The position numbers and the translations under genes are program-made. The notes under the pieces were generated by a model, which was not told the DNA's origin, did not search any database, and saw only the letters and a program-made list of their open reading frames with translations. Below are positions 1 through 4,886 of a DNA stretch of 8,259 nt, in pieces. Source of the DNA: Holophagales bacterium (GTDB taxonomy: Bacteria; Acidobacteriota; Holophagae; Holophagales; Holophagaceae); the NCBI GenBank assembly GCA_031281385.1, contig JAITFL010000117.1, positions 1 through 8,259 on the forward strand, written 5' to 3'. The stretch's first letter is position 1, and the number at the start of each line of letters is the position of its first letter.

Positions 1-219
1 AAGGAGAGGGGAGTAAAACAGGCCCCATTCGCCGTCCTACGGACGGCGGCCATGCCAGCCGTGCTTGTGGAAGTTGCCTTTATCTCCAATCCCCAAGAAG
101 CCGCAAAGCTGAGAAATCCTCTCTTTTTGAAATCCGCCGCCGACGCCATAGCAAAGGGCGTTCAGAGCTACATAGACTCCAATGGCAGCAACCGGCTGCG
201 CCGACGCCCAAGATTGTGA
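1..219 (+). CDS. N-acetylmuramoyl-L-alanine amidase, C-terminal fragment (Amidase_3 family)
   Basis: The 72 visible residues are the C-terminal end of a gene that begins before the window. They carry the family signature A-P-F-A-V-L-R-x(4)-P-A-V-L-V-E-V-A-F-I-S-N-P, followed by a helix (E-A-A-K-L) and the closing A-D-A-I-A-K-G-V-Q-S-Y-I segment. This matches the last part of zinc-dependent AmiA/AmiC-type amidases, which cut the bond between N-acetylmuramic acid and L-alanine in peptidoglycan, usually in the periplasm during septum splitting. The Glu in V-L-V-E corresponds to the family's zinc-site/catalytic glutamate. The usual G-F after it reads A-F here. A short basic tail (N-R-L-R-R-R-P-R-L) ends the protein at TGA 217-219. 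The gene converges on htpG. Family assignment is good; the exact subtype cannot be given without the rest of the protein. Confidence 0.82.
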   Translation, partial: KERGVKQAPFAVLRTAAMPAVLVEVAFISNPQEAAKLRNPLFLKSAADAIAKGVQSYIDSNGSNRLRRRPRL

Positions 220-241
220 TTCGCGGCTGTAGTACCTAAAT

Positions 242-2125
242 TTATGACCCCAATTCTCTGGCCGCCATCTCATTGACCCTGGCCAAAAATGCTGCGGGGT
301 CGGGCAGCCTAGAGCCTTCGGCGATGAGGGCCTGATCATACAGAAATTGGCCGTACTGCCCCGCCATCTGGTCGTCTGGGTTTGACTGGCACTTGCTTAG
401 CAGCGCCTTTACCATCGGATGCTCTGGGTTGAGTTCCAGCACACGCGGGCTTGCCCCCCTGCCCTGTCCCATGCGGGCCATCAACTGCTCCATGCGCGGA
501 TCCATCGAATCTTCGGCCGCAACAAGGCAAGACGCGCTCTCCTTCATCCTTGTAGAGAGCCTTACGTCTTTTACGGCCTTTAGCTTGGACTTGATGCTTT
601 CCAAAATTGGGCCATACGTTTTCATGGCCTCTTCCACCTGCTGCCTAGATTCGGGCATCTCCGGCGCATGGCGGTCTGCGGCCTTTACGTGCTTGGACTT
701 ATATTCTGCCAGCGACGGCATCACAAAGGGATCAATCGGATCCGTCATAAGAAGCACGTCCCATTTTAGGTGTTTGAATGTTTCTAAGCACGGATTGGCC
801 GCAAGCGCGGCGCGGTCTTCCCCGCAAAGGTAATATATCTCTGTTTGCGGCTCGACCATCGCGGACATATATTCGTCAAGGGCCATCAAGTGGCCAGTAT
901 CTCCGTTGAGGTGCTCAAATAGCAGCAGGTCGGCTATGGCCTCTCTGCGCTCGAAGTCGCGCACCATGCCCTCCTTGATGAATTGGGAGAATTCCAAGAA
1001 CAGGGCTTCGTACGTGGGCCTATCCTCTTGCTTGATCTCTTCCAACGCCTTCATTACGTGCTTGCACAGATTTTTCTGGATTTTTTCCAGCAGCGGGTTT
1101 TGCTGCAGAGTCTCGCGGCTGACGTTCAGCGGCAGATCGGGGCAGTCAACCACGCCCTTTACGAAGCGAAGCCACTGCGGCAGCAGCGCCTCGCATGGGT
1201 CTTGGATAAGTATTCTATTGATGTAAAGGCGCGGGCCAGCCTTTGTGTCGCCAAACTGCAGCTCCCAGCTCTTGCGCTTTGGTATGTACAGCAGCGCCTT
1301 GAACGTGATGGAACCCTCTGCATGTATGTGCATTGTCGTGGCGGGGTCGCCATAATCGTTTGATACTTGATGATAAAACGAGTTGTACTCTTCTTGGGTT
1401 ACGTCCTGCTTGCTTCTGAGCCAAAGGGCCATGCGGCTGTTCAGGGTTTCGTCCTCAACTGTTGTATTGTCGCCGTCCTTATTTTCCACGGCCATCAAAA
1501 TCGGGTGCTCTATGAAGTCGCTGAACTGCTTGACCAAACTGCGTATCTGCCATGTATCCAAAAAGGATTTTTCGTCTTCTTTGAGATGCAGAATGATGTC
1601 TGTCCCCCGTCCATCGCGCTGCGCGCCGCCAATGGTGAACTCCCCCTGCCCGTCAGACTCCCAAGAAAAAGCGTCCGTGGCCCCTGCGGCCCTAGACACG
1701 ACCCTGATCTTGTCCGCGACCATGAAGGCACTGTAGAAGCCCACCCCAAACTGGCCGATGAGATCGGGCCTCTTAGCTAGATCCGCCGACTTTAGGTGGT
1801 CAATGAATGCCTTTGTGCCGCTTTTGGCTATGGTGCCTAGGTTTTCCACCAATTCTGCCCTAGTCATTCCAACGCCATTGTCGGATATCGTCAGCGTCCC
1901 CGCATCTTTGTCGGGCGAAATGCGGATTTTCCAGTCGCGGTCATCGCCCGCCAGTGCCTCGTTGTCCAAGCTGTTGAAACGCACCTTGTCTATCGCGTCG
2001 CTGGCGTTGCTCAACAGCTCGCGCAGAAAAACCTCTTTGTGCGTATAGAGCGAATGTGTTATCAGGTGTAGAACTTGTTTCAGTTCGCTCTTGAAAGAAA
2101 GTGTCTCGCTATCGCCCTGGCTCAT
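242..2125 (-). CDS. htpG: Molecular chaperone HtpG (bacterial Hsp90)
   Basis: This is a complete 627-residue cytosolic ATP-dependent Hsp90, close to the E. coli length of 624. The GHKL ATPase domain shows the N-box R-E-L-L-S-N-A-S-D-A (residues 35-44, with catalytic E36 and Mg-binding N40). It also has D-N-G-V-G-M-T (82-88), G-T-I-A-K-S-G-T (97-104) and the lid/G-rich G-Q-F-G-V-G-F-Y-S-A-F (124-134). The middle domain carries L-N-V-S-R-E-T-L-Q-Q-N-P (333-344), whose Arg contacts the ATP gamma-phosphate in this family. The dimerisation domain runs from about residue 505 to the end and includes S-C-L-V-A and M-D-P-R-M-E-Q-L-M. As expected for bacteria there is no charged linker and no C-terminal MEEVD. 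GAGG lies seven bases before the ATG and supports the start. No sigma-32 or CIRCE heat-shock element was found upstream. Confidence 0.97.
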   Translation of the reverse strand: MSQGDSETLSFKSELKQVLHLITHSLYTHKEVFLRELLSNASDAIDKVRFNSLDNEALAGDDRDWKIRISPDKDAGTLTISDNGVGMTRAELVENLGTIAKSGTKAFIDHLKSADLAKRPDLIGQFGVGFYSAFMVADKIRVVSRAAGATDAFSWESDGQGEFTIGGAQRDGRGTDIILHLKEDEKSFLDTWQIRSLVKQFSDFIEHPILMAVENKDGDNTTVEDETLNSRMALWLRSKQDVTQEEYNSFYHQVSNDYGDPATTMHIHAEGSITFKALLYIPKRKSWELQFGDTKAGPRLYINRILIQDPCEALLPQWLRFVKGVVDCPDLPLNVSRETLQQNPLLEKIQKNLCKHVMKALEEIKQEDRPTYEALFLEFSQFIKEGMVRDFERREAIADLLLFEHLNGDTGHLMALDEYMSAMVEPQTEIYYLCGEDRAALAANPCLETFKHLKWDVLLMTDPIDPFVMPSLAEYKSKHVKAADRHAPEMPESRQQVEEAMKTYGPILESIKSKLKAVKDVRLSTRMKESASCLVAAEDSMDPRMEQLMARMGQGRGASPRVLELNPEHPMVKALLSKCQSNPDDQMAGQYGQFLYDQALIAEGSRLPDPAAFLARVNEMAARELGS

Positions 2126-2234
2126 CCTGCACCCTCAAAAAAGTGTCACTACTATTTATATATCATCATTAAGCATCATTTTTTGAAAAATTTTATTTTT
2201 TCTAAACCGCTATGCTTTCCATGCGTAACACTAT

Positions 2235-2263
2235 TTGCACGAGGGTGGCCGTCTGGTTATCCT
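2235..2263 (+). promoter_or_regulatory. Candidate housekeeping-sigma promoter for the first VNG-repeat gene
   Basis: TTGCAC (2235-2240) and TATCCT (2258-2263) are separated by exactly 17 bases, the ideal spacing for a sigma-70-type promoter. The -10 matches the consensus at four of six positions and the -35 at three. The predicted transcript would begin near 2270 and carry a leader of about 40 bases to the ATG at 2311. The same -10 hexamer occurs in front of ribH. This is inferred from sequence only. Confidence 0.35.
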
Positions 2264-2300
2264 TTCACTAGTGCCATTTGCAACCACTCCATTTATTGAC

Positions 2301-2305
2301 AGGAG
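2301..2305 (+). promoter_or_regulatory. Ribosome binding site fixing the start of the first VNG-repeat gene
   Basis: AGGAG lies five bases before ATG 2311. An in-frame upstream TTG at 2278 would add 11 residues with no such site and would spoil the signal peptide. The paralog at 3112 has the same AGGAG with five-base spacing and the same first residues, which settles the start at 2311. Confidence 0.85.
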
Positions 2306-2310
2306 AAACC

Positions 2311-3048
2311 ATGAGAAACATAGCCAGCATTGCCATTTTGGCCGCCTGCATAGCCGTTGCGGCGACGGCCCAGACATCGGTCATCCAGCCAACCGGGCCA
2401 TCCCCCGCAAAAGAGACAAAGACCTTTGTGCTTCAAAGCGGTGGAGACCTTAAAATTACCAACGTCAACGGTGGCATAAAGATCACCGCCCACGACAAAG
2501 ACGAAGTGACCCTGACCGCCACATTCAAGCCAAGCCGCCGGAATAATGAATATCCAAGGATCGAAGTTGACTCCAAAAATAATTACCTCGAACTCATAGT
2601 CAAATATCCGAAAGAAAAAAACGAAGCCGGGTCGTGCGAGATGGAATTGTCCGTCCCGCGCCGCATCAATAGCAAAATAATCACTGTCAATGGTGGCATC
2701 GCGCTTAACGAAATCAACGGGAGCCATAAATTGCGCGCCGTCAATGGAGGCATCTCTTTTGACATTGCAACAGGCAAAGTCGAAGCCTCTACGGTCAATG
2801 GGGGAATAGTGGCCATCCAGAAAAACGAAGGCAACGTAGAGGCATCAACAGTCAATGGTGGCATTATCCTCACACTGTCAGACCCAAATGGCACACTGAG
2901 CGCCAGCACTGTCAATGGGGAAGTCACGCTAAATACGCCCGGAGCTAGAGACATCACGAAGAAACAATCTGTAATAAATGCCACGTTTGGCAATGGAGAT
3001 GCAAAGATCAAGCTGACAACGGTCAATGGCTCCATAGTCGTGCAGTAA
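2311..3048 (+). CDS. Exported VNG-repeat (DUF4097-like) protein, first tandem paralog
   Basis: A 245-residue protein with a Sec signal peptide: M-R, then a hydrophobic stretch to about residue 18, with A-T-A|Q as the likely signal peptidase I site after residue 20. The mature part carries seven V-N-G motifs, with V at residues 52, 126, 144, 162, 181, 201 and 238. The five central copies are 18-20 residues apart, each followed by a short beta-like hydrophobic pattern. This periodicity suggests a right-handed beta-solenoid, as known for DUF4097/putative-adhesin domains. The molecular function is not known from the sequence. It ends in tandem in-frame stops (TAATAA). The next gene is a paralog 63 bases downstream. 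L-A-A-C at residues 10-13 resembles a lipobox but lies unusually early, so a lipoprotein is less likely. Placement outside the cytoplasm is confident; the family name is moderately so. Confidence 0.85.
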   Translation: MRNIASIAILAACIAVAATAQTSVIQPTGPSPAKETKTFVLQSGGDLKITNVNGGIKITAHDKDEVTLTATFKPSRRNNEYPRIEVDSKNNYLELIVKYPKEKNEAGSCEMELSVPRRINSKIITVNGGIALNEINGSHKLRAVNGGISFDIATGKVEASTVNGGIVAIQKNEGNVEASTVNGGIILTLSDPNGTLSASTVNGEVTLNTPGARDITKKQSVINATFGNGDAKIKLTTVNGSIVVQ

Positions 3049-3050
3049 TA

Positions 3051-3081
3051 AGCAAGGCTATCTTTCGGCCTTCTGCTTTTT
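3051..3081 (+). terminator. Probable intrinsic terminator between the two VNG-repeat paralogs
   Basis: AGC-AAGGC (3051-3058) pairs with GCCTT-(CT)-GCT (3068-3077). This gives an eight-pair stem with a two-base bulge and a nine-base loop, and it runs directly into five T residues (3077-3081). It sits just after the stop codons of the first gene. It would reduce, probably not abolish, transcription into the second paralog. The stem is only moderately stable, so confidence is medium. Confidence 0.45.
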
Positions 3082-3111
3082 CAACCCCCTCCATTCCTAA
3101 CAGGAGAACCC

Positions 3112-3888
3112 ATGAGAAACATAGCCAGCATTGCCATTTTGGCCGCCTGCATAGCCGTGGTTGGCGCGGCCCAGACGTCGACCATCCAGCCATCTGGGCC
3201 ATCCCCCGCAAAAGAGACAAAGACCTTTCTGCTTCAAAGCGACGGAAACCTCAAAATTTCTAACGTCACCGGAGCCATCAAGGTCACCACTTGGGACAAA
3301 GACGAAGTGGCGCTAACTGCCACATTCAAGCAAGGCAGCGATGACGAGTACCCAAAGATTGAAGTTGACTCCCAAAAAAACTCCCTTGTGCTTGTGGTCA
3401 AATTTCCTAAAGCCAAAGGCTTCTTTGCCAAGTTGTTTGCCGGGGGCTATGATTCCAAAGCCACCGGCGCCTGCGAAATGGAGCTGACTGTCCCCCGCCG
3501 CATAAATAGCGAGATAAGCACTGTCAACGGCTCAATCGCGCTAAACAAAATTGACGGGAGCCACGAGGTCAGCACAGTCAATGGCAGCGTCACTTTTGAC
3601 ATCGCCAGCGGCAAAATTGAGGTATCTACGGTCAATGGGAGCATCAAAGGCACCATCCAGAAAAACGTGGGCAACGTTGAGGCATCAACCGTCAATGGGG
3701 GCATCAACCTCACATTGGCAGACCCAAATGGCACACTGAGCGCCAGCACTGTCAATGGGAGCGTGAAACTAAACACACCCGGGGCCAAAAACATAAGCGC
3801 AACTAAACATTCTGTCAGTGCCAAATTTGGCGATGGAAACGCAAAGATTGACCTCGACACAGTGAATGGCTCGATAGTCATTCAATAA
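3112..3888 (+). CDS. Exported VNG-repeat (DUF4097-like) protein, second tandem paralog
   Basis: A 258-residue paralog of the preceding gene with a nearly identical signal peptide (first 16 residues the same, likely cleavage after G-A-A at residue 20). AGGAG lies five bases upstream of the ATG. The repeat positions are conserved: V-T-G at 52, then V-N-G with V at 138, 156, 174, 194, 214 and 251. The motif here is mostly V-N-G-S-[I/V], where the first copy has mostly V-N-G-G-I. Compared with the first copy there is a net gain of 13 residues, mainly an insertion around residues 102-118 (G-F-F-A-K-L-F-A-G-G-Y-D-S-K) that is partly hydrophobic and could be a loop. The likely fold is a beta-solenoid exported beyond the inner membrane; the function is unknown. 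It may be expressed by readthrough of the preceding terminator or from its own promoter in the short gap. Confidence 0.85.
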   Translation: MRNIASIAILAACIAVVGAAQTSTIQPSGPSPAKETKTFLLQSDGNLKISNVTGAIKVTTWDKDEVALTATFKQGSDDEYPKIEVDSQKNSLVLVVKFPKAKGFFAKLFAGGYDSKATGACEMELTVPRRINSEISTVNGSIALNKIDGSHEVSTVNGSVTFDIASGKIEVSTVNGSIKGTIQKNVGNVEASTVNGGINLTLADPNGTLSASTVNGSVKLNTPGAKNISATKHSVSAKFGDGNAKIDLDTVNGSIVIQ

Positions 3889-4369
3889 TTGGCGGTTCCT
3901 ACAAGACCTATAAAGAATGCCCATCCGTGAAGAGAAACATATGTAGTGAACGTACGTTCAAAAAACATGAATGGTTTTTCATGCTCGGGGCGAACACTCT
4001 TGTAATTTGGCCTATCCATCGCCGGGTCGTGGAGTCGCCCGGTCGCTGAGCTGGGGCCTAAAATGTGGTTGTTGGCCGCTGCGCGGCAGTAGCCTATTGA
4101 GGCGCAGCGTTCCATATCCGCTCCCGGCTGGCGCCGCTCGCTCCATTCCACTCGCGCCTTCTAGCACATTCGCGCTTTTGGAGATTTTTCGCCCGCGCCA
4201 TGTTTATGCCGATTGGACTCCGCAGCGCGGTCATGCGCCCGGCAAATTCGTTGGGCGGAATGGGTGCCCGGCGCGTCCCGGTATTACGTTCCTATCTTTC
4301 GTACTCGGATTCGGGACTCGGTGGCTTGGCTCGTTTTGCGCCGGTTCATGGAGCCCTTCCGGATGCTAA
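3889..4369. other. Gene-free stretch, GC-rich in its distal part
   Basis: No credible coding sequence is seen here. Overlapping open frames on both strands have no ribosome binding sites and no recognisable domains. The stretch contains the 14-base palindrome at 3947-3960, a small inverted repeat CATGAA/TTCATG (3966-3971 and 3978-3983), CCGGG/CCCGG (4022-4026 and 4038-4042), and the pair CGCTGCGC/GCGCAGCG (4077-4084 and 4102-4109). From about 4020 the base composition becomes clearly richer in G and C than the first 130 bases. It may be a decayed gene or a non-coding element. No tRNA, tmRNA, RNase P or SRP RNA signature was found. Confidence 0.5.
3947..3960. promoter_or_regulatory. Perfect 14-base palindrome, possible operator
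   Basis: TGAACGTACGTTCA is its own reverse complement over all 14 bases. Perfect palindromes of this size and style are typical operators for dimeric regulators, the TetR family among others. It lies 59 bases after the second VNG-repeat gene, with no obvious gene directly downstream and no regulator gene in the window. The operator role is inference. Confidence 0.35.
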
Positions 4370-4451
4370 CTGGGGGTCCGTTCAGGGCTGCCCCGCATCT
4401 GGGGTTGCTAGTAGGCGCATCGTTGCGGGGCAGCCCTTCGCTACCCCCCAG
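4370..4451. repeat. 82-base GC-rich imperfect inverted repeat
   Basis: The core is a perfect 14-base inverted repeat: AGGGCTGCCCCGCA at 4384-4397 and its complement at 4424-4437, around a 26-base loop. An outer stem pairs CTGGGGG (4370-4376) with CCCCCAG (4445-4451). Short internal loops separate the two stems. No T-tract follows on either strand, so this is not a standard intrinsic terminator. It could be a structured RNA, a decayed element end or a repeated intergenic element. The structure is directly visible; the role is unknown. Confidence 0.6.
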
Positions 4452-4497
4452 ACCCCCGGTACTCGCCGCGCCTACTGCCCTATGTAGGAGTGGATAC

Positions 4498-4602
4498 ATG
4501 GACATGGCTCCGATGGGCGGGCAGATAGTTTTGCAAGAGGCTCAATTGAACGCAATTTGGTTTTATACCAATTTGCAACCAAACGGTTGCATATTGGTAT
4601 AA
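4498..4602 (+). CDS. Doubtful small open reading frame (34 residues) running into a hairpin
   Basis: ATG 4498 is preceded by AGGAG (4486-4490) with seven-base spacing, and the frame runs M-D-M-A-P-M-G-G-Q-I-V-L... to TAA at 4600-4602. The second half is encoded by the large hairpin at 4562-4603, whose palindromic nature explains that part of the reading frame without any protein. No family is recognised. It is listed only because the ribosome binding site is good; it is more likely a chance frame than a gene. Confidence 0.15.
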   Translation: MDMAPMGGQIVLQEAQLNAIWFYTNLQPNGCILV

Positions 4603-4603
4603 A
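4562..4603. repeat. Hairpin A: 19-base inverted repeat with a four-base loop
   Basis: The left arm at 4562-4580 and right arm at 4585-4603 pair at 18 of 19 positions around the loop AAAC. Each outer arm holds TTTATACCAAT or its complement. No T-tract follows it. Confidence 0.8.
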
Positions 4604-4699
4604 GGCGGCGGGAAGCGACGCCCGCAGAATGAAGATGAAATGTGCAAACAGCCGAAAAACACGGGAAGATGGCACTTTCGCAACGACCAATAGGGCTGC

Positions 4700-4729
4700 C
4701 TTGGTATCCGATGCCAATCGGATACCAAG
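4700..4729. repeat. Hairpin B: perfect 13-base inverted repeat with GCCA loop
   Basis: CTTGGTATCCGAT (4700-4712) is followed by the loop GCCA (4713-4716) and then the exact complement (4717-4729). The loop and its flanking bases (AT-GCCA-AT) are the same as in the hairpin at 4782-4803. Confidence 0.8.
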
Positions 4730-4732
4730 ATA

Positions 4733-4769
4733 TTTTTGAAAATGCTGGGTTTCCCAGCTTTTTCAAAAA
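4733..4769. repeat. Hairpin C: 17-base inverted repeat with a three-base loop
   Basis: The arms at 4733-4749 and 4753-4769 pair at 16 of 17 positions around TTT. The loop-proximal part is GC-rich (GCTGGG/CCCAGC) and the base is T5/A5. In this orientation the stem ends in A residues, then CTTT. On the minus strand it likewise ends in A residues, so it is a poor terminator in both directions. Confidence 0.75.
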
Positions 4770-4781
4770 CTTTGGCGTACA

Positions 4782-4803
4782 GCGTTCAATGCCAATTGAA
4801 CGC
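4782..4803. repeat. Hairpin D: perfect 9-base inverted repeat with GCCA loop
   Basis: GCGTTCAAT (4782-4790), loop GCCA (4791-4794) and the exact complement ATTGAACGC (4795-4803). Its right arm is part of the second 19-base direct repeat copy. The first copy at 4543 lacks the matching left arm. Confidence 0.7.
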
Positions 4804-4823
4804 AATTTGGTATTAGCCATTGT

Positions 4824-4853
4824 TTGCCTTCCCAACCCTTTGCATGGTATCCT
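4824..4853 (+). promoter_or_regulatory. Candidate promoter of the ribH-nusB operon
   Basis: TTGCCT (4824-4829) and TATCCT (4848-4853) are 18 bases apart. TGG directly before the -10 gives an extended -10 (TGnTATCCT). Transcription would begin near 4860, leaving a leader of about 27 bases. That is too short for an FMN riboswitch, and the conserved RFN blocks are absent. The prediction comes from sequence only. Confidence 0.4.
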
Positions 4854-4886
4854 AGCAACTGTTCCGACACCTTTCGGGGGGTTCAG

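Larger units (their letters stand above)
2126..2310. promoter_or_regulatory. Divergent AT-rich intergenic region between htpG and the VNG-repeat pair
   Basis: This 185-base region must hold the promoters of htpG (leftward) and of the first VNG-repeat gene (rightward). The htpG-proximal part (about 2135-2210) is strongly AT-rich. It contains T-A-T-A-T-A at 2157-2162, which could act as a minus-strand -10 element about 32 bases from the htpG start, but no good -35 pairs with it. The inverted repeat expected for HrcA/CIRCE and the CTTGAA/CCCATnT pattern of sigma-32 promoters are absent. The split into two promoter zones is inferred. Confidence 0.5.
4543..4811. repeat. Hairpin cluster framed by an exact 19-base direct repeat
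   Basis: CAATTGAACGCAATTTGGT occurs at 4543-4561 and again, exactly, at 4793-4811. Between and overlapping these copies lie four strong hairpins and one small one (GCGGG/CCCGC at 4608-4612 and 4621-4625). The core TTGGTAT or its complement recurs near 4566, 4594, 4702, 4722 and 4807. No open frame in the interval looks like a protein. This arrangement suggests a miniature non-autonomous element or a multi-stem structured RNA. It sits directly upstream of ribH. Confidence 0.6.

Noticed and set aside
393..2048. Plus-strand open frames inside htpG
   Set aside because: They are antisense shadows of a well-conserved chaperone gene and show no domains of their own.
2126..2310. CIRCE or sigma-32 heat-shock element before htpG
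   Set aside because: No TTAGCACTC/GAGTGCTAA inverted repeat and no CTTGAA...CCCAT-like spacing was found in either direction.
2278..2310. Upstream TTG start for the first VNG-repeat protein
   Set aside because: It has no ribosome binding site, breaks the signal peptide, and disagrees with the paralog, whose ATG aligns with 2311.
2583..3881. Minus-strand open frames inside the VNG-repeat genes, rich in P-P-L-T-V repeats
   Set aside because: The P-L-T-V repeats are simply the antisense reading of the repeated V-N-G codons; there is no ribosome site and no export signal.
3961..3983. Terminator after the second VNG-repeat gene
   Set aside because: The possible stems (AAAAAC/GTTTTT or CATGAA/TTCATG) are short and AT-rich, and no T-tract follows the stem.
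3971..4369. 132-residue plus-strand frame in the GC-rich block
   Set aside because: Arg/Pro/Ser-rich composition with no domain, no ribosome site and several overlapping alternatives of similar length point to chance frames in GC-rich DNA.
4543..4811. CRISPR array
   Set aside because: Only two direct-repeat copies 250 bases apart, with hairpins rather than uniform spacers between them, and no cas genes.
4563..4835. Minus-strand frames of 80-90 residues across the hairpin cluster
   Set aside because: They read through palindromes, so similar frames exist on both strands. No homology or start signal supports them.
4812..4886. FMN riboswitch (RFN element) before ribH
   Set aside because: The conserved RFN blocks are not present anywhere between 4370 and 4886, and the hairpins found there do not form the multi-branched FMN fold.
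4824..4886. TTG start extending ribH by 21 residues
   Set aside because: The added residues do not resemble lumazine synthase, and the stretch overlaps the likely promoter.
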